A DNA stretch of 64,000 bases from Coleofasciculus sp. LEGE 07092 (GCF_015207375.1 NZ_JADEWY010000001.1:62001-126000), one strand, 5' to 3'. Positions 46,347 to 55,406 are shown, counted from the first letter of the stretch. Program-made: numbers and translations. Notes: generated by a model not told the origin, from the sequence alone.

Positions 46347-47732
46347 TTAAACTCGAATAGCACGATTGGCACTATTGCTCTCAACCTCGCGAACTTTTTT
46401 GCCGCGCCACAACAGGCGTAAGGGAGTACCCGTAAAACCTAACTGCTGGCGGAACTGACGTTCGATGTAGCGGCGGTAGTTTTCGTTGAAGCGTTTGGGT
46501 TCGTTGACGAATAGGGCAATAGTGGGTGGATGGCTTTTGACTTGGGTGCCGTAGTAAATTTTACCCTGCCGCCCCTGGCGATTAGTGGGAGGTGAGTGCC
46601 AGCCAACGGCTTCTTCGAGGACTTCATTAATCACGGAAGTGGTAACGCGGCGCTGGTGCTGTGCGGCAGCCGTATCAACTAAATCCAGAATATTTTCAAT
46701 CCGTTTGCCCGTTAAGGCGCTGACAAAAACCAGTTCAGCCCATTCAATAAAATGCAGGCGGTTTTTGGCGATTTGTTCGTATTCGTAAATGGTGTAGGAG
46801 TCTTTTTCTACCGCATCCCATTTATTAACGACGATGACAGCGGCGCGTCCTTCTTCGGCAATGCGTCCTGCCAGTTTTTGGTCTTGTTCGGTGACGCCAT
46901 CAAGGGCATCAATAACAAGCAAAACGACATCGGAACGGCGAATGGCTTTGAAGGCGCGGTTAATGCCAAAGAATTCTGGACCGTAGTCCACGTTTTTCTT
47001 TTTGCGAATACCGGCGGTGTCGATTAGGCGATAGGTTTTGCCCTCAGTACCTTTTTCTGGGTCGCCTGGTCGTTCTACAACCATATCAATGGCATCACGG
47101 GTAGTGCCGGAGATGGGGCTGACAATGGAGCGCTTTTCGCCAGTAAGGATGTTCAACAAGCTCGACTTACCAACGTTGGGACGTCCCACAATAGCAACTT
47201 TAATTTCTGGGGTTTCGGGGATGGCATCGACGACGGGTAGGTGGGTAATGAGTTCGTCAAGGAGTTCGCCTGTACCACCACCGTGAATGGCGGAGACAGG
47301 GAAGGGTTCGCCTAAACCTAATTCCCAAAACTGGGATGATTGGATAAGTCCCTGCTGGGGTGACTCGCATTTATTGACGGCGAGGACAACGGGGACAGAT
47401 TGTTGCCGTAACCAATTAGCGATCGCTTCATCAGAGGCTGTCGGACCTGCCTGACCATCGACGACCAGTATAGCGGCGCTGGCTTCAGCGAGGGCTGCCA
47501 TTGCCTGTTCCCGAATCAGGGGAAAGAATTCGGTATCGTCGTCGAAGAGCAAGCCACCGGTATCGACGACTGAGTATTCGCGGTCTTGCCAGAAGGCAGA
47601 ACGATAAGTGCGATCGCGGGTTACTCCCGGTTCGTCGTGAACAATCGCATCGGTGACGCTTGCCAAACGATTGACAAGGGTTGATTTGCCCACATTCGGG
47701 CGTCCTATTACTGCAACAATTGGCAAGACCAT
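46347..47732 (-). CDS. der: Der (EngA), tandem GTPase for ribosome assembly
   Basis: A 461-residue protein with two GTPase domains and a KH-like C-terminus. The first P-loop is [14 protein letters not shown] (from residue 10) and the second [14 protein letters not shown] (about 183-196). Each domain has its DxxG (VVDTGG; LIDTAG) and NKxD (AVNKCES, altered; VVNKWDA) motifs. It acts in maturation of the 50S ribosomal subunit. In the first domain NKCE replaces NKxD, as in other Der proteins. The EcfT-like gene follows downstream. Confidence 0.96.
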   Translation of the reverse strand: MVLPIVAVIGRPNVGKSTLVNRLASVTDAIVHDEPGVTRDRTYRSAFWQDREYSVVDTGGLLFDDDTEFFPLIREQAMAALAEASAAILVVDGQAGPTASDEAIANWLRQQSVPVVLAVNKCESPQQGLIQSSQFWELGLGEPFPVSAIHGGGTGELLDELITHLPVVDAIPETPEIKVAIVGRPNVGKSSLLNILTGEKRSIVSPISGTTRDAIDMVVERPGDPEKGTEGKTYRLIDTAGIRKKKNVDYGPEFFGINRAFKAIRRSDVVLLVIDALDGVTEQDQKLAGRIAEEGRAAVIVVNKWDAVEKDSYTIYEYEQIAKNRLHFIEWAELVFVSALTGKRIENILDLVDTAAAQHQRRVTTSVINEVLEEAVGWHSPPTNRQGRQGKIYYGTQVKSHPPTIALFVNEPKRFNENYRRYIERQFRQQLGFTGTPLRLLWRGKKVREVESNSANRAIRV

Positions 47733-47810
47733 AATCGCTATACCCCTAACTGATAGGGTGTTTAATGCTCCAATCTTTTATTGTAGCGAGGCTGAGTAAA
47801 GAAATTGTAA

Positions 47811-47871
47811 GTGTTCAGTGTTGAGGGCTGAGTGTGATGAATCCTCTCATAATTCATAATTCATAATTCAT
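47811..47871. repeat. Heptad repeats upstream of the EamA/SMR-like gene
   Basis: Seven-base units of GTGTTCA/GTGTTGA/GGGCTGA type (47811-47835) and three copies of AATTCAT (from about 47850) lie in the 170-base divergent spacer between der and the small transporter gene. Confidence 0.6.
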
Positions 47872-47902
47872 ATAGAGTGACTTAGTATAAGGATTTTTAG
47901 TT

Positions 47903-48271
47903 TTGACTCCACCAGAATTTGGTTTGTTGCTGATTTCAATTTTGGTTAGTGTATCAGGACAATTTTTGCTAAAGCTAGGAGCCTTGAAGTTAGGAAGGGT
48001 AAATACTGGCAATTTATTTAGTCATGTGTTGGGTATCGCGATGACGCCGGAGTTGATCGCGGGTTTAGTCTGTTATGGACTGGGCGCGATCGCTTATATT
48101 TTATTGCTGACTCGTGTCAAGCTGAGTGTGGTTGGTCCTTCAGCGGCGTTAATATACGTGTTTTCAGTGCTGCTGGGTTACTTCGCGTTTCAGGAGACGA
48201 TTCCCGTGAGTCGCCTCGCGGGTTTAGGCTTTATTATTTGTGGAGTGATGCTAGTGCTTTGGCAGCGGTAA
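47903..48271 (+). CDS. Small EamA/SMR-like membrane transporter
   Basis: A 122-residue protein with four membrane spans, the size and layout of small multidrug resistance or ArnE/ArnF-like proteins (LLLISILVSVSGQFLLKLGALKLG, ELIAGLVCYGLGAIAYILLLTRVKLSVVGPSAALIYVFSVLLGYFAFQETIPVSRLAGLGFIICGVMLVLW). It would work as a dimer. ArnE/F-type members flip lipid-linked aminosugars, which would suit the adjoining glycan cluster, but drug or metabolite export is equally possible. The start is TTG at 47903, with AAGGA 9-10 bases upstream. Only 6 bases separate its stop from that of the convergent GT4 gene. Confidence 0.78.
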   Translation: MTPPEFGLLLISILVSVSGQFLLKLGALKLGRVNTGNLFSHVLGIAMTPELIAGLVCYGLGAIAYILLLTRVKLSVVGPSAALIYVFSVLLGYFAFQETIPVSRLAGLGFIICGVMLVLWQR

Positions 48272-48277
48272 ACGGTT

Positions 48278-49489
48278 TTAGAGATATTGTTGGAGGACTT
48301 CGACGGTAGCTTTTCCGGTTTTTGCCCAACTAAATTGACTGGCGCGGTGGAGTCCGAGGGTGTGCAGGTGCGATCGCAAGTTTGAGTCGGTAACTATAGA
48401 TTGCATGGCATCGGCAATTTCGCTGGTGTTGTAGGGGTCAACTAAGATAGCTGCATCTCCAGCCACTTCAGGAAGGGAGGAAATATTAGAGGTAATGACA
48501 GGAGTGCCGCACGCCATGGCTTCTAGAACAGGGATACCAAAGCCTTCCCAGAGGCTGGGGAAGACAAGAGCGATCGCTCGGTTAATGATTAAAGGTAACT
48601 GGTTGTAGGGAACGTAGTCGAGGAATTTTACTTGATGGCTGAGACCAAGTTGATCAGCTTTCGCTTGGAGAATGGGGGTATAGCGGGGGTCGGAGGAACC
48701 AGTAATCCAGAGTTGGTAGTCGCGGCAATTGGGGAGGGTGGCGAAGGCATCAATTAGGCGGTGCAGGTTTTTATGGGGGTCATGGCGTCCAATGTAGAGG
48801 AAGTAAGGTATATCCTGCTGCCAATAGGGTTTGGTTAACCTCTCCCCTAGCCCCTCTCCTGCTAGGAGAAGGGAGTCTAACTCGGGGGTAGGGGGGGTTA
48901 GGTCGGCTTCTAAGGTAGATTCCTCCCGATTGGGTAGACACCGAAAGTGGCTGGTATCACAAGCGAGGGGGATAGGAGTAGTTTTGGTGGCTGGAATATT
49001 AAAGAAGTCAGTAATATCTCTGGCGGTAGTGGTGGCATGACAAAGGATATGTTGGGCTTGGTTGAGAACTTGGGGAATGTAATAGCGAAAGTAGGGGGTG
49101 AGAGGAGAGTAACGTCTGGGAAAGCGCAGGGGGATGAGGTCGTGAACCATCACCACGTAGCGGCAGTTGGTGTAGAGAGGGGCTTCGGGAATCGGGGAGA
49201 AGAGGAGGGATGAGTTGAGGTTCTGGTAAATGCGGGAGAGTTGGAGTTGAGTCCACAGGAGGCGACGGAGGTGGCCTTTAGTTCCTTGGGCGGGGGTTAA
49301 GTTAGCAGGGATGGGGTAGTCGGTAAAGTCAGAGGCGAGGGGGTAGCATTTTGAGGCGGTGGGTGAAATCAGGAGGGTGGGGTTGAGAGGCTTTAGGTAG
49401 GGGAAGAGATTGGCGGCATAGGTGGCGATGCCGGTGGGTTGAGAGAAAAGAATGGAGAGGTTGATTAAAAGGGAATTGGACAATTTCAA
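48278..49489 (-). CDS. Glycosyltransferase family 4 with a repeat-encoded insertion
   Basis: A 403-residue GT-B retaining glycosyltransferase. The acceptor domain has LLFSPIPEAPLYTNCRYVVMVHDLIPLRFPRRY. The donor domain has YFLYIGRHDPHKNLHRLIDAFATL and the E-x7-E signature WEGFGIPVLEAMACGTPVITSN. Between them (about residues 195-222) is a segment, SLLLAGEGLGERL, encoded by a palindromic dispersed repeat in frame. It resembles mannosyl- or rhamnosyltransferases of O-antigen clusters. Its start codon overlaps the stop of the upstream GT2 gene by 4 bases. Confidence 0.88.
   Translation of the reverse strand: MKLSNSLLINLSILFSQPTGIATYAANLFPYLKPLNPTLLISPTASKCYPLASDFTDYPIPANLTPAQGTKGHLRRLLWTQLQLSRIYQNLNSSLLFSPIPEAPLYTNCRYVVMVHDLIPLRFPRRYSPLTPYFRYYIPQVLNQAQHILCHATTTARDITDFFNIPATKTTPIPLACDTSHFRCLPNREESTLEADLTPPTPELDSLLLAGEGLGERLTKPYWQQDIPYFLYIGRHDPHKNLHRLIDAFATLPNCRDYQLWITGSSDPRYTPILQAKADQLGLSHQVKFLDYVPYNQLPLIINRAIALVFPSLWEGFGIPVLEAMACGTPVITSNISSLPEVAGDAAILVDPYNTSEIADAMQSIVTDSNLRSHLHTLGLHRASQFSWAKTGKATVEVLQQYL
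48838..48900. repeat. Palindromic dispersed repeat in frame inside the GT4 gene
   Basis: CTCTCCCCTAGCCCCTCTCC, then TGCTAGGAGAAGGGAG and a G-rich tail, form an imperfect hairpin (CCCCTCTCC...GGAGAAGGG). This type is frequent in cyanobacterial spacers. Here it is read through as protein in the linker between the two Rossmann domains of the glycosyltransferase. Confidence 0.65.
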
Positions 49490-50331
49490 ATGGCTCGTCT
49501 GAGATAACTGGATATGCCAGCCAGTTTACCAAGAGCAGTTTGAGGTTTTATCATCAGTAAGATGAGGGCGTGGAGAAAGAGTCGCCAAAATCGCAAGAAT
49601 AAGACTGCTTGACTGGTGTATCGTTCTAGGGTGAGTAAGTAGCTATAGGTGCTGTGCTTGAATTTTTGAGTGATATTTCTATTTGTAATAGAGGAGGGTT
49701 GGTGAATTACCGCGAGCTGACTGGTAATTGCAATCTGATGACCCTCCATCGCGTAACGGCGACAAAAGTCGAAGTCTTCGTAGTAGAGGAAGTAAGCTGG
49801 GTCGAACTGGGGGCAAGTTTGGAAGTGGTGCAGGTTAAGGAGTAAGCTACAGCCACTAACCCAGTCACAGGGGATATAGGTGGCTTCTGGATGAGAGGAA
49901 AGTAGGTCTGTGGAGAGGATAGCACCGAGTTGAGGGATAAAGTGACCGCCAGCGAACCAGATATCACCAGCAAGTGTACAGATCAAGGTACCAATAATCG
50001 AGAGTTCTGGATGGACATTAAACAAGGAAGGAACTTTTTCTAGAGTGTTTTCTGGCAGATAAGTATCGGGATTGATAATCCAGACGATAGCATTGGGATT
50101 TCGGTCGTAGATCCAGTTCAATCCTAGATTGCAGGCATTACCGAAGCCCAGGTTTGTTTCGGCGTTTAAAATTTGCAGGGATTTGGTGTGAATGTTTTTA
50201 AGCTTCTTATCATCAGCAGAGTTATTAACAACAATAATTTGATGAGGAATGTCTTGAGTTGCAGGAATTGATTTAATTAATCGAGCAATCAGGTAGGTTG
50301 AATAGTAATTAACAGTAAGGAGATAAATCAC
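49486..50331 (-). CDS. Family 2 glycosyltransferase (rhamnosyltransferase-like)
   Basis: A 281-residue GT-A transferase: IYLLTVNYYSTYLIARLIKSI, IIVVNNSADDKKLK, NLGFGNACNLGLNWIYDRNPNAIVWIINPDTYLP and CDWVSGCSLLLNLHHF...FDPAYFLYYEDFDFCRRYAMEGHQI. This is the WbbL/RfbF-type pattern of dTDP-rhamnose enzymes, but the sugar is not certain. The C-terminal 50 residues include a hydrophobic, possibly membrane-associated helix. It is translationally coupled to the GT4 gene downstream. Confidence 0.87.
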   Translation of the reverse strand: MIYLLTVNYYSTYLIARLIKSIPATQDIPHQIIVVNNSADDKKLKNIHTKSLQILNAETNLGFGNACNLGLNWIYDRNPNAIVWIINPDTYLPENTLEKVPSLFNVHPELSIIGTLICTLAGDIWFAGGHFIPQLGAILSTDLLSSHPEATYIPCDWVSGCSLLLNLHHFQTCPQFDPAYFLYYEDFDFCRRYAMEGHQIAITSQLAVIHQPSSITNRNITQKFKHSTYSYLLTLERYTSQAVLFLRFWRLFLHALILLMIKPQTALGKLAGISSYLRRAI

Positions 50332-50619
50332 ATCAGTTCAATACAGATTGGGTATTTGGAGAGGATACCATTCAAGTTAGTAGAAATGTGAATCAATACG
50401 GTCTCCGAATCGGTGACATTGGGGCTGGAAGTGCAGACCTCGCCTCGATACCGAAATTCTCTTCCAGGGCGATAGACTTGCTGTGGTGGCAGACTCTGCG
50501 GCGGCTATCTTGCTCTCCGCATCCAATATTGTACTAAGTTTTGTGTAGTTAATAATAGGGGGGCGTCTCGACGCCCCCCTCAGCATTCTGGTTACTGGGC
50601 TGATGTTCTAGGGAAAAAT
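50332..50619. other. Spacer with a possible degenerate gene tail and a strong palindrome
   Basis: On the plus strand, near 50440-50545, one frame reads EILFQGDRLAVVADSAAAIL..., which resembles the end of a real protein (TrkA-C or UPF0280-like) and stops at TAG; no start or upstream portion is present. It may be a remnant or chance. The spacer also holds the GC-rich palindrome at 50558-50579. No intact gene is visible. Confidence 0.35.
50558..50579. terminator. Strong GC palindrome, possible terminator
   Basis: GGGGGGCGTC and GACGCCCCCC form a perfect 10-base inverted repeat with a two-base centre (functional loop about 6 bases). On the minus strand it is followed by TATTATTAA, a weak U-containing tail. 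It lies just after the end of the membrane protein gene at 50620-52386 and could end that transcript; the same form also occurs as a dispersed repeat. Confidence 0.5.
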
Positions 50620-52386
50620 TTATTCTTGGACTGAATGAGTTCCATTAAGCTTAAAAGCTTTTCCCTTTCTGGAGTCGAATGCCCAGGCATTGATTTTAAT
50701 CGATTGACCGACTAACCCTTCCCTAGAAAAATCTTTTTGCCAACCTGAATTAACGTAGGCATCTTTTTTAAAAGCTTTCGCCACATCAGGTCTTGGCTTT
50801 TCTAGCTCACCCAGTGTAAAGGAGAGCGATTCTCCCTCTTTATTTTCATAGGTTAGAATTACTGCATCAGCAGACTCTCCTCTATCCGGTAAAATTGCCC
50901 AACCCGCAGCAGAATATACATTTCCATTGGCTTGGCTAAGGGTATCAAACCATCCGTATTTAGAATTGACTTGAGCAATTCCAATATCGTCAATCTTATT
51001 TTCCTCGACTAAGCTAGGCTGGAGAAACCCTATACTGTTGAGAAAAGTTGCCCGACGCTTCAGTTCTTCCAGGCTGGGATAAACTTTTGTTGTCAAGCAC
51101 TCCGCTGGTGCAACGTTCATCAATAATAAGCAGGCTTTGGCTCTTAAACGCTCTTGTTTGATAGCATTCATGTGTTGGGCTGACAAAACAGAGGTTATTA
51201 GATGCATCAGGAGAAATATTCCCAATAAAGCCGATAGCGCCCTGTCAATCCACAATCTTTGTTCTTTTAAAGCGCCTCTGTTGTTAATATCATTCAGAAT
51301 AATTGCTATTAAGTGCGCTACTGAAATAGTCATGTATAGAGAAAAAGTTGTATATCTTGAAGCAAGAGACTGTTCAACACCAAACCCAACTCTTCCCAGG
51401 GTAGTTATTAAAGCACTAATTCCTGTATAAGATCCAATGACTTGCCATCCAATCGTTTCATAAACAAGGTTAGTCCTTGTTAAAAGGAATATGTAAATAT
51501 TAGAAGCTATAAACAAAACTAGTAAAATTAAACCGACAGTAGTAGCAAGAAGCAAGTCCCCTTTCTGGATACCAAATCTAAATGGAGAACCAATAAAGGA
51601 AGTAAAGAAATTCAATGCTTTTAACGGATGTTCTGCTGCATATATAAAGCTAGGATGATGGGTAGGTTTTTGATAATTGTGGAAGTAAAGTACGAAATTG
51701 CCAATGAAACAGGCAATCCATCCTGCTAATAATAGTTTTTGATTAAATAAATCCTTCCATTTCCATGATTTAGAAATAGCCAAAACCGGAAAAACGATTA
51801 CCCAAGCTACTATTCCGTTGGCATAGGAAAAGGTACTAATAGTACATAGAAATGCACAGATAATAAATTTAGCAATTGAACTAAGCTTTGAGTAAGAAAC
51901 TACTATACATGTTGTGACACATTCAATAGGAACAAAAACAATAAGCTGTATTCCCCAAAGCCAGTTTTCATGCTGAATAGGGGCAAAAATTAGCAGATTT
52001 GATAGAAAAAATATTAATAATCCTTTTATCTTGCTTCCTCTGAGTGTCCATCGATTTAAGCGATAAATGTTAAAAGAGGTCAGACAGGCTAGCAAGAAAC
52101 TCACTAGCATTTCATATCTAACATCCCAACGTGTCAGTTGCGCTAAACCAAGAAAAATTAGTCTTGGAAAGAACAGCCTGCTTTCATTCTGTTGATAAAT
52201 TAAATTTTGAAAAGAAAGTTGACTTTTGTAAAAATTTTCCAAGACAGTAACAACTTCCCACTGATCCCAATAAGGGATATTAACAGCATTTTCCAGAATT
52301 AATGTTCCTATGATAAAAGAAGGGCTAATTATTAGCAATAAAAAAAGCGGATGTAATAATTTTGGTTTAAGAAAAGACAATTTCAT
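50620..52386 (-). CDS. Polytopic membrane protein, GT-C-like
   Basis: A 588-residue protein with about eleven membrane spans in residues 1-410 and a soluble C-terminal domain (about 430-588). After the first span is a loop NAVNIPYWDQWEVVTVLENF, with an acid-aromatic arrangement reminiscent of GT-C glycosyltransferases. The C-terminal domain (YGWFDTLSQANGNVYSAAGWAILPDRGESADAVILTYEN) may bind carbohydrate. It sits in the glycan cluster, 45 bases downstream of a methyltransferase. Function is inferred from topology and context only. Confidence 0.65.
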   Translation of the reverse strand: MKLSFLKPKLLHPLFLLLIISPSFIIGTLILENAVNIPYWDQWEVVTVLENFYKSQLSFQNLIYQQNESRLFFPRLIFLGLAQLTRWDVRYEMLVSFLLACLTSFNIYRLNRWTLRGSKIKGLLIFFLSNLLIFAPIQHENWLWGIQLIVFVPIECVTTCIVVSYSKLSSIAKFIICAFLCTISTFSYANGIVAWVIVFPVLAISKSWKWKDLFNQKLLLAGWIACFIGNFVLYFHNYQKPTHHPSFIYAAEHPLKALNFFTSFIGSPFRFGIQKGDLLLATTVGLILLVLFIASNIYIFLLTRTNLVYETIGWQVIGSYTGISALITTLGRVGFGVEQSLASRYTTFSLYMTISVAHLIAIILNDINNRGALKEQRLWIDRALSALLGIFLLMHLITSVLSAQHMNAIKQERLRAKACLLLMNVAPAECLTTKVYPSLEELKRRATFLNSIGFLQPSLVEENKIDDIGIAQVNSKYGWFDTLSQANGNVYSAAGWAILPDRGESADAVILTYENKEGESLSFTLGELEKPRPDVAKAFKKDAYVNSGWQKDFSREGLVGQSIKINAWAFDSRKGKAFKLNGTHSVQE

Positions 52387-52431
52387 TTTTTACTACTTAA
52401 AACTAGAGTTAATCTCATAACTAATTTTGAC

Positions 52432-53139
52432 TTAATATTTCTTCCATATGCCAATTATTGACTTGCCAATTGAATATCCAATTAATGGATCTATCATCTT
52501 AGAAAGAGGAACCATAACTTTATCCCAGACCCGGATTTGTTTTTTGCTTGGCATTTTGCTCTTGAGAACAAAACGGTTTCCTAAAGAAGCAATTAATCCA
52601 ACGCTGTCTAGATAGCTCATCCTAATGCATTTGAAGTTTTTGGGAATTACGGCTGATAATGAATTTTTGTTATATCTACGATGATGACCTATGGCGCGAT
52701 CAAAAGGAGTAAACAGCCATTGGTAAGCTGGAGCCAACACAATCAAATTTGCACCATATCTCAGGTGCTTATCTATGAGCTTTACTTCCGCTACGTCATC
52801 TTTAATATGTTCTAGGACATCTATATAGATAATAGTATCAAAAGTTTCATGTAGACTTAAATCTGCTAAAGTTCCTAGTCTAACTTCACAACATTTTGGT
52901 AGCTCCCCTCTAATAATAGATGCCTGTATTTTATCCGCTAACATTGAATCGGGTTCAAGACAAATCCATTGACTTGACTTTCCTCTACAAAGGCAGCGGG
53001 TTGTTCCGCCAATTCCTGCTCCTACTTCTAGGACATTGCTACCTAAGTAACGTTGGATTATCTTACTGTAGTAAGCTTTCCAGTGATAAGCCTGACTAAA
53101 TAACTCAAGCTCTGAACCTACATAAACTTGATTTTTCAT
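52432..53139 (-). CDS. Class I SAM-dependent methyltransferase
   Basis: A 235-residue methyltransferase. Motif I is NVLEVGAGIGGTTRCLC (about 35-51), followed by WICLEPDSMLADKI and post-motif TIIYIDVLEHIKDDVAEVKLI. A RRYNKNSL segment (about 156) is typical of sugar or lipid-sugar methylases. Its start codon overlaps the stop of the adjacent GtrB-like gene by 4 bases, so the two are coupled and probably act on the same glycan or lipid-linked intermediate. Confidence 0.87.
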   Translation of the reverse strand: MKNQVYVGSELELFSQAYHWKAYYSKIIQRYLGSNVLEVGAGIGGTTRCLCRGKSSQWICLEPDSMLADKIQASIIRGELPKCCEVRLGTLADLSLHETFDTIIYIDVLEHIKDDVAEVKLIDKHLRYGANLIVLAPAYQWLFTPFDRAIGHHRRYNKNSLSAVIPKNFKCIRMSYLDSVGLIASLGNRFVLKSKMPSKKQIRVWDKVMVPLSKMIDPLIGYSIGKSIIGIWKKY

Positions 53140-54104
53140 AATTGAGGAAAAACTTGTTGAACGCCCAAAACGAAGTAGTGATAATCCCGCTTCGGAATAA
53201 AACTAGAACTATTCCTGCCACTTAAAATTGTGAATATAAAAAATATCGATAACATAATAAATTGTATGATAATTATGAGAAATAACGCAACTAGATAAGA
53301 TGTCCATCCGGGAATTGCTAATGTAGTGATTACTCGGATTGTTACAATAACTAATAGGGCTATGATGGTTAATAGAATTAGTAAACAACTAGCCACGAGT
53401 AGCCTAACCCCAACTACATCTCCATATACTGAAATTGCACTCAACCCATGGGTCACTAGCGACACAAAATTCATTTTTGGATGTCCAGCTAGCCGAACAC
53501 TACGTCTACAGGCTATCTCTACACAAGGAACTTTTGCTTTCAGTACTCCTACAGCATAATGATTCCATATTTCTGATACGACTACCAATCTACTGAGAAT
53601 TTTTTGTGGAATAATGCTAAAGTTACCTATACGTATATTCTGTCCTGTGAGGAGTTTATAGAGACATTTGTAGAGCAAGTAAAATAATTTGAATTGCCAA
53701 GTTTCAGAGCGTTTAGTCCTTTGAGCAAATATCACTTTTTTGTAACCATATTCCTGGCATTTATCAATCAGCCTAAGAACATCTCCTGGAGCATCTTCTC
53801 CATCTCCATCCATCACTACAACTGCTTGACAAGCTAGATTCTCTTCAATATATGCCAAACCAATCGTAATGGCTCTTTGATGCCCAATATTTCTTCTTAG
53901 CTCTAAGATCTTAACTCTCTTAATTGCTTTCAATTCTAATTTGGTTAAACATTCCTGGTGAGATATACTTGAAGCATCATCTACAGCAAGAACTTCAGCC
54001 TTGATGTTTTTATCTTGCAAGTATCGATCTAGATGCCTTAGTAATATACCTAGAGCTTTCCAGTCGTTGAAAACTGGAATTAGAATTAAGGTAGGGCTTT
54101 CCAT
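53136..54104 (-). CDS. GtrB-like family 2 glycosyltransferase with C-terminal membrane spans
   Basis: About 322 residues. PTLILIPVFNDWKALGILL, VLAVDDASSISHQ, RNIGHQRAITIGLAYI and VVVMDGDGEDAPGDVL give the GT-A core. GNFSIIPQKILSRLVV precedes two hydrophobic segments (about residues 215-305 of the shorter form). It should make a polyprenyl-phosphate sugar or modify a lipid-linked glycan. The frame extends to an ATG at 54152 without a ribosome-binding site; the ATG at 54104 gives the family-like start and is preferred. An IS remnant lies 20 bases upstream of the longer start. Confidence 0.85.
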   Translation of the reverse strand: MESPTLILIPVFNDWKALGILLRHLDRYLQDKNIKAEVLAVDDASSISHQECLTKLELKAIKRVKILELRRNIGHQRAITIGLAYIEENLACQAVVVMDGDGEDAPGDVLRLIDKCQEYGYKKVIFAQRTKRSETWQFKLFYLLYKCLYKLLTGQNIRIGNFSIIPQKILSRLVVVSEIWNHYAVGVLKAKVPCVEIACRRSVRLAGHPKMNFVSLVTHGLSAISVYGDVVGVRLLVASCLLILLTIIALLVIVTIRVITTLAIPGWTSYLVALFLIIIIQFIMLSIFFIFTILSGRNSSSFIPKRDYHYFVLGVQQVFPQL

Positions 54105-54172
54105 AAATTTTTCTTCACATGAAAAAGCGTTGTAGGCAGCTTGCTCTATCATCTGTTTGAGTTTTATCGATC

Positions 54173-54488
54173 TATAGCATTTTTATTGGAGATGTAAAAA
54201 GCATATCTGGTATTTTTAAACAGGGCAATAAAAATTGTGGTACTTTTCTAGATAGGGGAAATTGATACATTTAACTCTTGGGCTATAGCTCTATAAACTC
54301 ACCCGTTTAAAGCTAGTTTTACTGCCAAGGCTCTTTTCAATTCTCTTGAGTCTATCTTTGTTTTCATCCACTCCTGCAACTCTTGAATCTGTTTTTCTAT
54401 CTCTTGCTTGTTCATGTGGTTTTGATTTCCCAATAAATTATCTTTTATTTTATCATTTTTTGTTTACATCTCAAACAAAAATGCCATA
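54173..54488. mobile_element. Internally deleted IS (MITE-like) with 28-base terminal inverted repeats
   Basis: The left end TATAGCATTTTTATTGGAGA and the right end (minus strand) TATGGCATTTTTGTTTGAGA agree in about 24 of 28 positions. Both ends start with TA, the target used by IS630-type elements. About 316 bases remain. Inside are the tail and head of a transposase gene with most of the middle gone. On the minus strand AAGGAGG (54491-54497) touches the right end, so the element may have landed between a ribosome-binding site and its gene. Confidence 0.7.
54233..54415 (-). pseudogene. N-terminal remnant of an IS630-like transposase
   Basis: From the ATG at 54413-54415 the frame reads MNKQEIEKQIQELQEWMKTK, then IDSRELKRALAVKLALNG, and stops at TGA (54299-54301). 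Past the stop it continues VYRAIAQELNVSISPI before a second stop. The intact family would have a Trp at the first stop. This is the helix-turn-helix head of an IS630-like transposase, broken by two stops and lacking its catalytic DDE part. Confidence 0.6.
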
Positions 54489-54626
54489 TTCCTCCTTAGT
54501 ATGAACAATATTTATAGAGGTTCTCATATTCATGAGGTACGAGATTTTATCCTTTCTATTCTTCGGATATCGCTTTATAAAAGCAGCATTGTAAGGCAAA
54601 CAGTTCTTGCGAACACCTAGGGAATT

Positions 54627-55406
54627 TCACTGGCGAATTGCTGTTAAGGCAAAACTAGGCCCATTTTGATGATCGGGTTGCTCACAACCAATTTGGATGC
54701 TATTCAAGCCAAAGTATTTGAGGCAAGCTAGGATGTCATCGCGGCTCATCCAATAACTAAAAGTACTGCTGCCACCGCAAAAACCTCCCCATTCGAGGGC
54801 TTGCTCGTAACTGTGACGATAAAGCGTGTGTTTGAATCCAGCATACTCGGCTGGTATACCACTGGAAAACTTGTGAGATAAACCGGAGTTGCTCGAAATA
54901 ATTTGGTGATTGTAGTAGTGAGTCCAAAGGAAAACTTGATCGGATGTCTTAGCCGCAAGTGCAATTAATTCTGCTGGATTTTGCATATGATAGAGTACAC
55001 CACTGGCTATGCAAACATCGAACTTTTTCGGATTAGTCCGCAGATACTCCACAAAATCCCCACACAAAAAGCGTGCGCCTTTGAGTTCTAACAGTTCTTT
55101 GATAATTAAGCATTTCAAAAAAGCCCGCGTGTTAGCTTCTATTGATACGATGGAGGCTGCACCGAAACGTTCGAGCATATAAGTATGCCCCGCTTCCAAC
55201 GGACCAAGTTCGAGGACAGTTTTGCCTTTAACCCCTCCCAATTGAGTCATACCCCATTCAATGCGCGGATCTTCAAACACTAGAGCCGAACCAGCGTTTA
55301 ACTCTGCCAAATTTCCAGGTAGCTTTGATGACCACTCGCCTTGAAAAATATCGAGAGCGTGTTGCGGATTGGGTGCTGAAGTAATATATTCGTCTAAGAT
55401 ATTCAT
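54627..55406 (-). CDS. SAM-dependent methyltransferase of the glycan cluster
   Basis: A 259-residue class I methyltransferase. Motif I is KTVLELGPLEAGHTYMLERFGAASIVSIEAN (about 69-99); motif IV region is KFDVCIASGVLYHMQNPAELIALAAK. The second half (SSGIPAEYAGFKHTLYRHSYEQALEWGGFCGGSSTFSYWMSRDDILACLKYFG) is typical of a group found in polysaccharide clusters. It is flanked on both sides by mobile-element debris, so it may have arrived by transfer. The substrate is unknown. Confidence 0.82.
   Translation of the reverse strand: MNILDEYITSAPNPQHALDIFQGEWSSKLPGNLAELNAGSALVFEDPRIEWGMTQLGGVKGKTVLELGPLEAGHTYMLERFGAASIVSIEANTRAFLKCLIIKELLELKGARFLCGDFVEYLRTNPKKFDVCIASGVLYHMQNPAELIALAAKTSDQVFLWTHYYNHQIISSNSGLSHKFSSGIPAEYAGFKHTLYRHSYEQALEWGGFCGGSSTFSYWMSRDDILACLKYFGLNSIQIGCEQPDHQNGPSFALTAIRQ

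Noticed and set aside
50377-50586. 69-codon minus-strand frame before the GT-C-like gene
   Set aside because: Arg/Ser-rich, no family resemblance, and it runs through the GC palindrome at 50558-50579.
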